A stretch of DNA of 64,000 nucleotides. Source: DASRWD01 sp044507975. GTDB taxonomy: Bacteria; Deinococcota; Deinococci; Deinococcales; Trueperaceae. This document shows positions 19,606 through 27,746 of the stretch, in pieces (position 1 is the stretch's first letter; each line of letters opens with the position of its first letter). The notes beneath the pieces were generated by a model. It was given only the letters and a program-made list of their open reading frames with translations. It was not told where the DNA came from and searched no databases. Both the position numbers and the translations under genes were made by a program. The DNA lies in contig JBIQIQ010000001.1 of assembly GCA_044507975.1 (NCBI GenBank), forward strand, positions 8,037 to 72,036, in the 5' to 3' direction.

Positions 19606-20970
19606 CTACAGGATGTAGCGGCTGAGGTCCTCGTCTCCGACGACGTCCTCCAGCTTCGCGCGCACCAGCTCGGCGTCCACCACTACCTTTCCGAGGTCGG
19701 TGCCGAAGGCCGCGTCGTCGAGCACGGTCTCGAGGATGGTGTGCAGGCGCCGGGCGCCGATGTCCTCGACCTCCCGGTTGACGCGCTCGGCGTACTCGGC
19801 GATGGCGTCGATACCGCTGTCCGCGAAGGAGAGCTGGGTGCCGTCGACCGCGAGCAGCGCCTGGTACTGCTTGGTCAGAGCGTGCTCCGGCTCGGTGAGG
19901 ATGCGCCTCAGGTCGCCCTGCGAGAGCTCCTCGAGCTCGACGCGGATCGGGAAGCGCCCCTGCAGCTCCGGGATCAGGTCGCTGGGCTTGGCGACGCTGA
20001 ACGCTCCGGCGGCGATGAAGAGGACGTGGTCGGTGCGCACCTGCCCCTGGCGGGTGTTGACCTGCGTGCCCTCGACTATCGGCAGCAGGTCCCGCTGCAC
20101 GCCCTCGCCGCTGACGTCGCCCGAGCCCTGCCGGTCGCCGCCGGCGATCTTGTCGATCTCGTCGATGAAGACGATGCCCATCTCCTCGGCGCGCCGCACG
20201 GCCTCACCGGCGACGGCGTCGCGGTCGATCAGGTGGCCCGCCTCCTCGTCCTCCAGCAGCCGCCTGGCCTCCTTCACGCTCACCTTGCGCTTGACCCGCT
20301 TCTCGGGCATGAAGCGCCGGAACATGTCCTGGAGGTTCATGCCCGTCTCCTCCATGCCCGGCATCGGGATCGTGACGTTGGGCTCGTCCTTGACCTCGAT
20401 CTCGACCATGCGCTCGTCGAGCTCGCCGGACGCGAGCAGGCTCCGCATGCGGTCGCGGCCCTCGCCGCTGCCGCCCGGCAGCAGGACGTCGAGCAGCCGC
20501 TCGGTGGCGGCCGCGGCGGCGCGCTCCTTGACCTCGGCGCGCTTCTCCTCCTCGACCATCAGCTCCGCGGCGCGGACGAGGTCGCGGACGATCGAGTCGA
20601 CGTCGCGGCCGACGTAGCCGACCTCGGTGAACTTCGTCGCCTCCACCTTCACGAACGGAGCCCGCGCCAGCCGCGCGAGCCGCCTGGCGATCTCGGTCTT
20701 GCCCACGCCTGTCGGGCCGATCAGCATGATGTTCTTGGGGGTCACCTCGGCCTGGACGTCGTCCGGGAGCTGCCGGCGGCGGTAGTGGTTGCGCAGGGCG
20801 ATGGCGACGGCGCGCTTGGCCTTGGCCTGCCCGACGATGTGGCGGTCGAGCTCCGCCACGATCTCGACGGGCGTCATGCCGCCCGCGCGCTTGACGAGCA
20901 GCGACGTCGAGCCGTCGGAGGCGACCGCGTAGGAGGCGCGGCCCGGGGTCGGGTCGTTCGGGCCCGGCAT
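19606..20970 (-). CDS. hslU: HslU ATPase subunit of the HslUV protease
   Basis: AAA+ unfoldase that feeds proteins into the HslV peptidase. It has 454 residues, with Walker A GPTGVGKTE, the pore-loop region GYVGRDVDSIVRDLV, Walker B GIVFIDEIDKIAGG, the I-domain insertion (about 140-250), and the C-terminal tail ending LSRYIL that docks into HslV. It carries about 30 extra residues before the usual start; ATG 20970 is kept because AGGAGGG lies at correct spacing inside hslV and the junction TGATG couples the two genes. Confidence 0.96.
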   Translation of the reverse strand: MPGPNDPTPGRASYAVASDGSTSLLVKRAGGMTPVEIVAELDRHIVGQAKAKRAVAIALRNHYRRRQLPDDVQAEVTPKNIMLIGPTGVGKTEIARRLARLARAPFVKVEATKFTEVGYVGRDVDSIVRDLVRAAELMVEEEKRAEVKERAAAAATERLLDVLLPGGSGEGRDRMRSLLASGELDERMVEIEVKDEPNVTIPMPGMEETGMNLQDMFRRFMPEKRVKRKVSVKEARRLLEDEEAGHLIDRDAVAGEAVRRAEEMGIVFIDEIDKIAGGDRQGSGDVSGEGVQRDLLPIVEGTQVNTRQGQVRTDHVLFIAAGAFSVAKPSDLIPELQGRFPIRVELEELSQGDLRRILTEPEHALTKQYQALLAVDGTQLSFADSGIDAIAEYAERVNREVEDIGARRLHTILETVLDDAAFGTDLGKVVVDAELVRAKLEDVVGDEDLSRYIL

Positions 20971-21581
20971 CAGGAGTCGCCCTCCTGGACGTCGCCCTCG
21001 TCGGCGACGGGGTCGTCCCCGTCGTCAGGCTCGGAGGCTCCCTCGGCGGTCACCGTCAGCACGGTGGCGTTGCCGCTCGTGAACACGTCGATGTCGGCGG
21101 CGATCGCCAGGGCGGCGCGCCCTATCTCCTCGGCGCCCAGCTCGGTGTTGCGCAGCAGCGCGGTCGCAGCGGCCTGCGCGTACGGGCCGCCGGAGCCGAC
21201 GGCCGCCACCGGCTCGTCCGGCGCGATGACGTCGCCGGCGCCCGAGAGCGTGAGTATCTGCTCGTGGTCGGCGACGATCAGCATCGCCTCGAGGTTGCGA
21301 AGGGCGCGGTCGGTGCGCCACTCCTTGACGGTCTCGACGGCGGCGCGGGTCAGGTTGCCGCGGTAGCTCTCCAGGTAGCCCTCGAACTTGTCCAGCAGGG
21401 TGAACGCGTCGGACACGGCGCCGGCGAACCCAGCGACGACCTTGCCGCCCTCGAGCGCGCGCACCTTCACCGCGCCGCGCTTCACGATCGTGTCGCCCAG
21501 GCTGACCTGCCCGTCGCCCACTAGGGCCGTCACGCCGTTACGGTTGACCGCCACGATCGTCGTGCCATGGAACCTCTTCAT
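20970..21581 (-). CDS. hslV: HslV peptidase subunit
   Basis: Threonine peptidase of the bacterial proteasome-like HslUV complex. The 203-residue protein starts MKRFHGTTIVAVNRNG; the residue that becomes the catalytic N-terminal Thr is Thr7, after a short propeptide as in Thermotoga-type HslV. ALVGDGQVSLGDT, VAGFAGAVSDAFTLLDKFE and AAVGSGGPYAQAAATALL are typical. An acidic tail of about 25 residues (EPDDGDDPVADEGDVQEGD) is unusual. ATG 21581 is chosen over an upstream start 6 codons earlier; TAACCT lies 8 bases before it. Confidence 0.95.
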   Translation of the reverse strand: MKRFHGTTIVAVNRNGVTALVGDGQVSLGDTIVKRGAVKVRALEGGKVVAGFAGAVSDAFTLLDKFEGYLESYRGNLTRAAVETVKEWRTDRALRNLEAMLIVADHEQILTLSGAGDVIAPDEPVAAVGSGGPYAQAAATALLRNTELGAEEIGRAALAIAADIDVFTSGNATVLTVTAEGASEPDDGDDPVADEGDVQEGDS

Positions 21582-21621
21582 CGCCCGCGAGGTTATCACC
21601 GGTCCGCAGAGGCTGACCGTC

Positions 21622-21650
21622 TTGACAGGACGACGCGCCTCATCTAAATT
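21622..21650 (+). promoter_or_regulatory. Sigma-70-type promoter of the ArsR operon
   Basis: TTGACA (21622-21627), 17-base spacer, TAAATT (21645-21650). The expected start of transcription falls only a few bases before ATG 21662, so the message is nearly leaderless. This is one of only three TTGACA -35 boxes I found paired with a plausible -10. Confidence 0.7.
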
Positions 21651-21661
21651 ACTACTTGGTT

Positions 21662-22021
21662 ATGCAACCGTCAGGTTATGAAGACTCAGGCTCGGCGCAT
21701 CTCGACGCGGTGTTCGCGGCGCTCGCCGACCCGACGCGCAGGGCGATCCTCGAGCGCCTGGCCGCCGGGGAGGCCACGGTCACGGAGCTCGCGGCCCCGC
21801 TCGACATCAGCCAGCCCGCGGTGTCCAAGCACCTCAAGGTGCTCGAGGTGGCCGGGCTCGTGTCGGTCCACCGCGACGGCACCAGCCGCCCCCGCCGTCT
21901 CGAGGCCGCCCCGCTGGCCGAGGCGAACGCCTGGCTCGAGCGCTACCGGGAGTTCTGGGAGGCGAGCTTCGGCCGCCTCGACGGTCTGCTGGCCGAGCTG
22001 CGCAGGCAGCGCAGCAGCTGA
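21662..22021 (+). CDS. ArsR-family winged-helix repressor
   Basis: A 119-residue ArsR/SmtB-type regulator: FAALADPTRRAILERLAAGE, then the recognition helix in LDISQPAVSKHLKVLEVAGLV and the wing VHRDGTSRPRRLEA. No metal-binding CVC motif is visible, which fits the subgroup that sits next to SRPBCC/AHSA1 genes and responds to unknown ligands. ATG 21662 is chosen because the promoter's -10 ends at 21650, leaving an upstream TTG at 21656 at or before the transcription start. The two following genes form its operon. Confidence 0.88.
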   Translation: MQPSGYEDSGSAHLDAVFAALADPTRRAILERLAAGEATVTELAAPLDISQPAVSKHLKVLEVAGLVSVHRDGTSRPRRLEAAPLAEANAWLERYREFWEASFGRLDGLLAELRRQRSS

Positions 22022-22073
22022 GGGGGCGCGGGCCGGGCCGATCGAGGCCGCGGCCGCGCCGGGAGGAGAGAGC

Positions 22074-22535
22074 ATGGCTACGAAGGTCACGACGTTCCTG
22101 ATGTTCGAGGAGGGCGCCCGCGAGGCGGCCGAGTTCTACGCCTCGGTGTTCGAGGACGGCAGGGTGCTGCCGGGTGGCGGACCGGGCGTCAGCTTCGAGC
22201 TGGGCGGCCAGCGCTTCGACGCCTTCGACGGCGGCCCGAGCTTCCGCTTCAGCGAGGCGATCTCCCTGCACGTGAGCTGCCAGGACCAGGCCGAGGTCGA
22301 CTACTACTGGGACAGGCTGCGCGAGGGTGGAGGCGAGGAGAGCATGTGCGGCTGGCTGAAGGACCGCTTCGGCGTGTCGTGGCAGGTCGTGCCCGTGGCT
22401 CTTGGCCGCCTGCTCGCCGACCCCGACCCGGAGCGCGCCCAGCGCGCGATGCAGGCCATGCTCCAGATGCGCAAGCTCGACGTCGCCGCCCTCGAGGCCG
22501 CTGCCGACGGCAGGGCCCTGGAGCCGAGCGCGTGA
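22074..22535 (+). CDS. VOC/PhnB-family 3-demethylubiquinone methyltransferase-like protein
   Basis: A 153-residue protein of the vicinal oxygen chelate superfamily, PhnB/YdcE type. VTTFLMFEEGAREAAEFYAS, FELGGQRFDAFDGGP and VDYYWDRLREGGGEESMCGWLKDRFGVSWQVVP are diagnostic. Most members have no proven activity despite the methyltransferase label. The start follows GGAGGAGA (22062-22069). Its stop overlaps the GTG of the SRPBCC gene, and the ArsR gene lies 52 bases before, so all three form one operon. Confidence 0.85.
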   Translation: MATKVTTFLMFEEGAREAAEFYASVFEDGRVLPGGGPGVSFELGGQRFDAFDGGPSFRFSEAISLHVSCQDQAEVDYYWDRLREGGGEESMCGWLKDRFGVSWQVVPVALGRLLADPDPERAQRAMQAMLQMRKLDVAALEAAADGRALEPSA

Positions 22536-23023
22536 CCCGTAGCGCGGCGCTGGACCTGACGACTCCCACCGAGACGACCGTGAGGATCGTCCGCAGCCTC
22601 GCGGCGCCGCGGGAGCTGGTCTTCGAGGCCTACACGACGCCCGAGCTCCTGCGCCGGTGGCTGCTCGGGCCGGAGGGCTGGACGATGCCCGTCTGCGAGG
22701 TGGACCTGCGGCCCGGCGGCGGCTACCGCTACGTCTGGCGCAAGGAGGGCGAGGCCGAGCTGGCCCTGACCGGGGCCTACGACGAGGTCGAGCCGCCCGA
22801 GCGCCTCGTAGCGCGGGAGACCTACGACGACGACTGGACGGGCGGGACCACCACCGTCGTCACCGAGTTCGAGGCCCAGGAGGACGGCGGCACCCTGGTG
22901 CGGACGACCGTGGAGTTCGCCAGCGCCGAGGCCCGCGAGGCGGCCGTGCGCACCGGCATGGCCGACGGCATGGAGGCCGGCTTCCGGCGCCTGGAGCGGG
23001 TCCTGGACGAGCGCCCAGGCTGA
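22532..23023 (+). CDS. SRPBCC / AHSA1-family ligand-binding protein
   Basis: A 163-residue START-like helix-grip protein: VRIVRSLAAPRELVFEAYTT, then LLRRWLLGPEGWTMPVCEVD and LRPGGGYRYVW, the standard AHSA1 opening. Such proteins bind hydrophobic small molecules, and in ArsR-linked operons their job is generally unproven. GTG 22532 shares bases with the previous gene's stop (GTGA). It ends the ArsR-VOC-SRPBCC operon. Confidence 0.87.
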   Translation: MTRSAALDLTTPTETTVRIVRSLAAPRELVFEAYTTPELLRRWLLGPEGWTMPVCEVDLRPGGGYRYVWRKEGEAELALTGAYDEVEPPERLVARETYDDDWTGGTTTVVTEFEAQEDGGTLVRTTVEFASAEAREAAVRTGMADGMEAGFRRLERVLDERPG

Positions 23024-23038
23024 TCGGCCCGCCGGCGT

Positions 23039-23044
23039 TAGCAT
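23039..23044 (+). promoter_or_regulatory. Leaderless -10 element of tdk
   Basis: TAGCAT 6 bases before GTG 23051. Confidence 0.6.
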
Positions 23045-23050
23045 GGGCCG

Positions 23051-23653
23051 GTGTTGGGCCATACCTTCTCCAGCGGCTGGGTCGAGGTGATCGCCGGGCC
23101 GATGTTCTCGGGCAAGAGCGAGGAGCTGATCCGACGGGTGACCCGGGCGCTGATCGCCAAGCAGGCCGTGCAGGTGTTCAAGCCGGCGATCGACGACCGC
23201 TACGAGGCCCTCGCCGTGGCCTCCCACATGGGCCGCACGCTCAGCGCCCGACCCGTGGCGGGCGTGGCGGAGCTCGAGGCCGCCCTGCTCGAGGAGACGC
23301 AGGTGGTGGCCGTAGACGAGGCGCAGTTCTTCGAGCTCGGCATCGTCGACCTCGTCGGCCGGCTCGCCGACACCGGCAAGCGCGTCATCCTGGCCGGCCT
23401 CGACACCGACTTCCGCGGCGAGCCCTTCGGCCCCATGGCCGAGCTCCTGGCGCGGGCCGAGGTCGTCGAGAAGCTCACCGCGATCTGCCGCTGCGGCCAG
23501 GCGGCCACGCGCACCCAGCGCCTCATCGCCGGCCGGCCGGCTTCCGCGGACGACCCGGTCGTGCTCGTGGGCGCCGCGGAGAGCTACGAGCCGCGGTGCC
23601 GCTCTTGCCACGTCGTGATCCGCACGGGCCGCCCCACGCCCCTGTTCCCCTGA
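23051..23653 (+). CDS. tdk: Thymidine kinase
   Basis: Salvage enzyme phosphorylating thymidine with ATP. The 200-residue type II thymidine kinase has Walker A GPMFSGKSEE, Walker B VVAVDEAQFFE, the lasso-loop region LDTDFRGEPFGPM, and the structural zinc cysteines in CRCGQ and CRSCH near the C-terminus. GTG 23051 is the start, exactly 6 bases after TAGCAT; it is followed at once by TTG, which could also initiate. Confidence 0.95.
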   Translation: MLGHTFSSGWVEVIAGPMFSGKSEELIRRVTRALIAKQAVQVFKPAIDDRYEALAVASHMGRTLSARPVAGVAELEAALLEETQVVAVDEAQFFELGIVDLVGRLADTGKRVILAGLDTDFRGEPFGPMAELLARAEVVEKLTAICRCGQAATRTQRLIAGRPASADDPVVLVGAAESYEPRCRSCHVVIRTGRPTPLFP

Positions 23654-23745
23654 CCTAGCGCCCCAGGCGCCGGACCTCGTCCCGCTCCCTCCCCCTGCAT
23701 CCGATGCGCGCTCAGCCGCGTACCAGTTGGCGGGAGGGAGGAACG

Positions 23746-24234
23746 ATGATCCGACGAGGAACGCACGCTGCGGGTCGCTTCGTGACCGCGGCGCTGATCG
23801 CTCTCGCCGGCGCAGCCCTGGCCTTCGCGGCCGCTGGCCGCTACGGGGGTCCGGAGCCGGGCGCGCTGCTGGCGCAGGCTCCCGGAGCCGCTGGTGCGTC
23901 CACCGGCGTCTTCACGGAGGACCAGGCCGAGAGGGGCCAGGCCGTCTTCCAGGGGAGCTGCTCCGGCTGCCACGGTGGGAACCTGCAGGGCGGGATGGGC
24001 CCACGCCTCAGCCCGCTCGGGGGCCACTGGCAGGGCTCGACCCTCGCGGCCCTGTACCGCTTCGTCAGCGCGAACATGCCGATGAGCGCTCCTGGCAGCC
24101 TCGAGCCGCAGCAGTACGCCGACGTGATCGCCTACGTCCTCTCGCACAACGGCTTCCCGGCGGGCGAAGCCGAGCTGGCGGCCGACGACGCCGCCCTCGA
24201 GGCGTTCGTCATCGACGCCCCGCCGACGGAGTGA
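23746..24234 (+). CDS. Exported class I cytochrome c
   Basis: A 162-residue exported electron carrier. A signal peptide or membrane anchor (FVTAALIALAGAALAFAAA) is followed by an Ala/Pro/Gly linker and one c-type heme domain with CSGCH (C-x2-C-H). A candidate distal methionine lies in SANMPMSAPGSL. The domain layout (QYADVIAYVLSHNGFPAG) resembles the small cytochromes attached to alcohol dehydrogenases and other periplasmic oxidoreductases. ATG 23746 is preceded by GGAGGGAGGAA, a strong ribosome-binding site. It is followed 28 bases later by another exported protein. Confidence 0.87.
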   Translation: MIRRGTHAAGRFVTAALIALAGAALAFAAAGRYGGPEPGALLAQAPGAAGASTGVFTEDQAERGQAVFQGSCSGCHGGNLQGGMGPRLSPLGGHWQGSTLAALYRFVSANMPMSAPGSLEPQQYADVIAYVLSHNGFPAGEAELAADDAALEAFVIDAPPTE

Positions 24235-24262
24235 ACGCCACGACCTGCATGGAGGTAAGACG

Positions 24263-24691
24263 ATGAAGAACCTGTTCAAGACCGTCGCCGTCCTGGCCCT
24301 GCTCCTCGGAGCGGGCCTCGTCTCTTCCCAGTCGATCGAGGCGCCGACGGGCGAGCTCGGCACCCAGCTCCAGACCGCCATCCAGCACGCCGGGTTCGCG
24401 GCCTCCGCCGAGGACCAGGCGATGGCCTCGCGGCACCTGGGGCACGTCCTCAACTGCCTCGTGGGCGAGGGCGGCGACGGCTTCAACGCCGACTGGGGCC
24501 ACCCGTGCGGCGGACAGGGCGCCGGCATCGCCAACGACCTCGCCTCCCACCCGCAGGCCGCCGACCTCCAGGCGGTGATAGACAGCGCCCGCGCGCTGGC
24601 GGCGCAGGGCGTCACCCAGCAGTCGCTGCTGGCCGTCCAAGCGGCCGCGGCGGCGGTCGGCGCGATGCTGCAGGTGATCGCGGGCGGCTAG
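24263..24691 (+). CDS. Small exported protein of unknown function, partner of cytochrome c
   Basis: A 142-residue protein with a clear signal peptide (MKNLFKTVAVLALLLGAGLVSSQ). The mature part is helical with a His/Cys-rich centre: HLGHVLNCLVGEGGDGFNAD, then HPCGGQG. Two histidines three apart and two cysteines look like ligands or a disulfide, but no known metal site is matched. GGAGGTAA precedes the ATG. Its place directly behind the cytochrome suggests a role in the same periplasmic redox step. No family is recognised. Confidence 0.65.
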   Translation: MKNLFKTVAVLALLLGAGLVSSQSIEAPTGELGTQLQTAIQHAGFAASAEDQAMASRHLGHVLNCLVGEGGDGFNADWGHPCGGQGAGIANDLASHPQAADLQAVIDSARALAAQGVTQQSLLAVQAAAAAVGAMLQVIAGG

Positions 24692-24710
24692 GTCCGCGTC
24701 CGCCTGAGCG

Positions 24711-24741
24711 GCTCACCGGCCGCACGCACCGGCCGGTGAGC
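24711..24741 (+). terminator. Stem-loop, probable terminator (first of two)
   Basis: A perfect 11-bp inverted repeat (GCTCACCGGCC with GGCCGGTGAGC) around a 9-base loop, 19 bases after the cytochrome partner gene. No T run follows, so it may need Rho or act as an RNA-stabilising hairpin. Confidence 0.6.
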
Positions 24742-24756
24742 GCGCAACCCTCCTGA

Positions 24757-24789
24757 GCGGGGCGGCCGGCGATGCCTGGGCCGCCCCGC
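24757..24789 (+). terminator. Stem-loop, probable terminator (second of two)
   Basis: A perfect 11-bp inverted repeat (GCGGGGCGGCC with GGCCGCCCCGC) around an 11-base loop, starting 15 bases after the first. Only CCCCTT follows. Together the pair insulates the cytochrome genes from the BTAD regulator. Confidence 0.6.
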
Positions 24790-24893
24790 CCCTTGCGAGG
24801 GAGCTGACCGGTTCCGGGTCACCCCGGCGGGCCAGCGCCTCGGCGGCCCGGTGAAGTGGGGAGGGCCGCAGCGGGAGCCACCGGCCGGCGACG

Positions 24894-24899
24894 TAGCAT
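24894..24899 (+). promoter_or_regulatory. Leaderless -10 element of the BTAD regulator
   Basis: TAGCAT 6 bases before GTG 24906. Confidence 0.6.
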
Positions 24900-24905
24900 G
24901 ACCGA

Positions 24906-27479
24906 GTGTTGGCGGCCGAGACACGATTGAAGGCGAGCCTCATCGGCGACTCTCGCTTCTCGGCGGCCGGTGATCCGGTGAGACCGCCGTCCCGGAAGGG
25001 CAAGGCGCTACTGGCCTACCTGTGCCTCAACAGGGAGGGGGCGAGCCGCCACGAGCTCGCCGAGCTTCTGTGGGGACCGGGCCGGATGGCCAACGTCAGG
25101 CAGGAGCTCTACGCGTTGCGGCGGTTGCCGCACGCCGGCGCCTGGCTCACGGAGGACGACGTGGCGGTCAGGGTGGTCGCCGAGACGGACGTCGACGTCC
25201 TGAAGCTGACCGCGGAGGGTACCGGTACCGGTGACGACGCCGAGCTCCCCAGGCCTGGCGACCTGCTGCTCGGGCTCGACGGCCTGGCCACGCCCTTCCA
25301 GGAGTGGTTGGAGGTCGAGAGGGCGAGGGTCGCCGCGCTGGCGGCACGGGCATGGCTGGCCGTGGCCGCCCGCCACGAGCGCAGGGGTCGTCCCGACTTG
25401 GCGCTTGCCGCGGTCGATACCGCGCTCGCCCTCGACCCGACCGACGAGGCCGCGCACCGGCTGGGCATGCGCGCGGCGTACCGGCGAGGCGACGGGCCCG
25501 GGGCGCTGGCGCGGTTCGCCGCCTGCCGCGCGGCGCTGCGTGACGAGCTCGGGGTAGGCCCGGCGGAGGAGACCGAGGCGCTCGCAGCTCTCATCGAGAG
25601 CGGTCAGCCGCTGCGGCTCGAGCTCGACGCAGCTGCCATGTCCGAGACGGCGCTCGCGCTGGTCCGGGCCCTCGCCGTCTCGGCCGGTGCCCTGGGGCCG
25701 CGCGAGCTGGCGCGGGTCCTCGAGCGACCCGAGATGGACGTGGCGGACGAGCTCGCCGAGCTCGAGCGCGCCGGCCACGTCGATCGGTACCTGGTACTGG
25801 ACCCGCGCTTGGCTCGTACCGCCTCGTCCCAGCTGCCGACCGGCCTCCGTCAGCTCCTCCAGCGTCGCGTCGCTGACGCTCTGATCGCCGAGGGGTGGGA
25901 AGACAGGGACCCAGAGCGCGTCGCGCGCCACCTCCTCGCGGCTGGCGACGCCGCCGCGGCCTCGCCGCTCCTGCTCCGGGCTGCCGAAGCGACCCTTGAC
26001 CTCTCGGGGCCGGCCGCGGCCGTACCGCTGGCCATGCAGGCGGCCTGGACGGCAGACCAGCGGAGCGAGCAGAGGTTCGCGGCACTGCTGATAATCGAGG
26101 GCTGCGGTTCGCAGCTCGGCGATGCACCGCTCCAGGAGGCGGCCCTCGACGAGGCCGAGGTGCTGGCCCGGGAGGCCCAGCGCGACGCCTGGCTGGCCGA
26201 GGTCCGTGCTCGCCGGTCCCGCACCGCGCTGCGGAGAGGCCAGGTGGGTCTTGGCCTCGAGTGCGCCCTCGAAGCGCTCGAGATCGCATCGCGACTGCGC
26301 GACGAACGGCTCGAGGCTCGAGCCAGGAACGCCGTCGGAGCGGCCCAGTTCTTCGCTGGGGACCTCGAGGGCGCGGAACGATCCTTCGCGGACAACGTGG
26401 CCACGGGTGACCCCCTTGAGCGGTTCAGGGCCCTGAACAACCTCGGCAGCATCGCCGGGATGCTGGGCCGTACGCGGGAGGCGTTGGAGCACCTCGAGGA
26501 GGCTCTGACGCAGGCGCGGAGCACGGGCCAGCGCGGCGACGTCGTCGGCACGCTCAACAACCTCGCCGCTACCGCCGAGCGCCTGGGGGACTACCGGCGG
26601 GCGGTTCGTTACCTGCGAGAGAGCCTCGTCCTGGCACGCATGACGCAGTCGGGGGAGGCCGAGGGCCGCGTGCTCCTCAACCTGGCGGTCGTCTACGGCA
26701 GGTTGGGCGAGCTGGGGCCGTCGTGGAACACCGCGGCCGAAGCCGCTGAGATGGCCGAGGAGCGGAACGACCCCCGGTCGAGGATGCTCGCGTGCGAGCA
26801 GCGAGCGGAGGTGTACCGCCTCTGCGGCGGCCACGAGGAGGCCTTGGCCGCCTTCGACGAGGCGACTCACCTGGCGAACGCCGTAGACGACGAGCGCAAG
26901 CTCTTGTCCCTGCGGGCCCAGCGAGCCGCCGCGCTCGCCTCTCTGTGGCGAGGCCAACGAGACCTGTCACACGCAGCGACGGCCATCGAAGCGGTGAGAT
27001 CCGCCGGGCTGCGGGACGTCGCGACCTGGCTGCGCCTCGAGGTCGCCATGACGGCGCCCGAAGTGGCTACGGCCCGTCGCTGGCTGGACCCCGTCGAAGA
27101 CGAGGTCACCGAGAACGAGCACGTCCGCTTCGTCACCGACATCGTGCGCCTGCGCACGGGCATGCTCGTCGACGCCGGCGCCGCCGAGCGTGAGTCGGCG
27201 GGCGGCGCCTGCGAGCGTCTCACGCCACAGCGGGACGCCGACGGGTCGGCGCCGGCCCGGTTCGCGGAGAGCCCGCACGCGCGCCTTCTGACGGAGCTCT
27301 GGCGCCTACGCCAGGCACCCCCGTCGGGCCGGTCGACGCTCGCCGACGCCTTGGCGAGGTGCCGCGAGGAGCTGAAGGACCAGGCGGGCGGCCTGCCGCA
27401 CGCGCTGGCGACGGGCCGCGCCCGTCGTCCCGACGAGTGGCTGCTGGGTCTCGTGCCGCGGGCGTTGACGGCGTATTGA
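24906..27479 (+). CDS. SARP/BTAD-TPR transcriptional regulator
   Basis: An 857-residue regulator. Residues about 31-75 form an OmpR-like winged helix of the SARP type (KGKALLAYLCLNREGASRHE, then LAELLWG and VRQELYALRRL). Residues about 131-235 form the bacterial transcriptional activation domain (EWLEVERARVAALAARAWLA, ALALDPTDEAAHRLGMRAAY). A small winged-helix-like stretch follows (about 240-330), then a long run of TPR helices (clearest at about 505-620, LNNLGSIAGMLGRTREALEH and LNNLAATAERLGDYRRAVRY). Unlike AfsR it has no visible NTPase between BTAD and TPR. It probably activates the downstream exported-protein genes on sensing a protein or ligand through the TPRs. The GTG start is fixed by TAGCAT 6 bases upstream. 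Confidence 0.85.
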   Translation: MLAAETRLKASLIGDSRFSAAGDPVRPPSRKGKALLAYLCLNREGASRHELAELLWGPGRMANVRQELYALRRLPHAGAWLTEDDVAVRVVAETDVDVLKLTAEGTGTGDDAELPRPGDLLLGLDGLATPFQEWLEVERARVAALAARAWLAVAARHERRGRPDLALAAVDTALALDPTDEAAHRLGMRAAYRRGDGPGALARFAACRAALRDELGVGPAEETEALAALIESGQPLRLELDAAAMSETALALVRALAVSAGALGPRELARVLERPEMDVADELAELERAGHVDRYLVLDPRLARTASSQLPTGLRQLLQRRVADALIAEGWEDRDPERVARHLLAAGDAAAASPLLLRAAEATLDLSGPAAAVPLAMQAAWTADQRSEQRFAALLIIEGCGSQLGDAPLQEAALDEAEVLAREAQRDAWLAEVRARRSRTALRRGQVGLGLECALEALEIASRLRDERLEARARNAVGAAQFFAGDLEGAERSFADNVATGDPLERFRALNNLGSIAGMLGRTREALEHLEEALTQARSTGQRGDVVGTLNNLAATAERLGDYRRAVRYLRESLVLARMTQSGEAEGRVLLNLAVVYGRLGELGPSWNTAAEAAEMAEERNDPRSRMLACEQRAEVYRLCGGHEEALAAFDEATHLANAVDDERKLLSLRAQRAAALASLWRGQRDLSHAATAIEAVRSAGLRDVATWLRLEVAMTAPEVATARRWLDPVEDEVTENEHVRFVTDIVRLRTGMLVDAGAAERESAGGACERLTPQRDADGSAPARFAESPHARLLTELWRLRQAPPSGRSTLADALARCREELKDQAGGLPHALATGRARRPDEWLLGLVPRALTAY

Positions 27480-27490
27480 CGCCACCTCTT

Positions 27491-27523
27491 TAGTCTGCGC
27501 GGGAAGGTCGGTGAGGGAGAGGG
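27491..27523 (+). promoter_or_regulatory. Possible internal promoter and ribosome-binding site for the four-gene exported module
   Basis: TAGTCT at 27491-27496 could be a -10 element, and GGGAGAGGGG (27514-27523) lies 7 bases before GTG 27531. The 51-base gap is the only real break in this module. Confidence 0.45.
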
Positions 27524-27530
27524 GCGTCAG

Positions 27531-27746
27531 GTGCCGATGGACGAACGCTACTTGCTCCGGGTGCGGGGCGGCGCGGGCCGCCCCCCGAGCGCCACCCTGC
27601 GCGACCTGCGGGACGGCCGTCTCAGAGAGTTCGCGGCCATGGAGGACCTCATCCGTCATCTGCGGGCGATGGCGGTCGCCGGTGACGACGAGGACGAGGG
27701 TGCCCCCGATGGCACGGGCCGAGAGCCCGGGGAGGTTATGGAGTGA
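27531..27746 (+). CDS. 71-residue hypothetical protein
   Basis: A small soluble protein: basic and strand-like first half (YLLRVRGGAGRPPSATLRDL), a helical segment (EFAAMEDLIRHLRAM) and an acidic tail. Not recognised. GTG 27531 fits the ribosome-binding site better than ATG 27537. Its stop overlaps the next start in a GTGA junction, which supports real translation. The pattern of a short strand region plus the FAAMEDLIRHL helix may be a small regulatory or adaptor protein of the module; that is a guess. Confidence 0.6.
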   Translation: MPMDERYLLRVRGGAGRPPSATLRDLRDGRLREFAAMEDLIRHLRAMAVAGDDEDEGAPDGTGREPGEVME

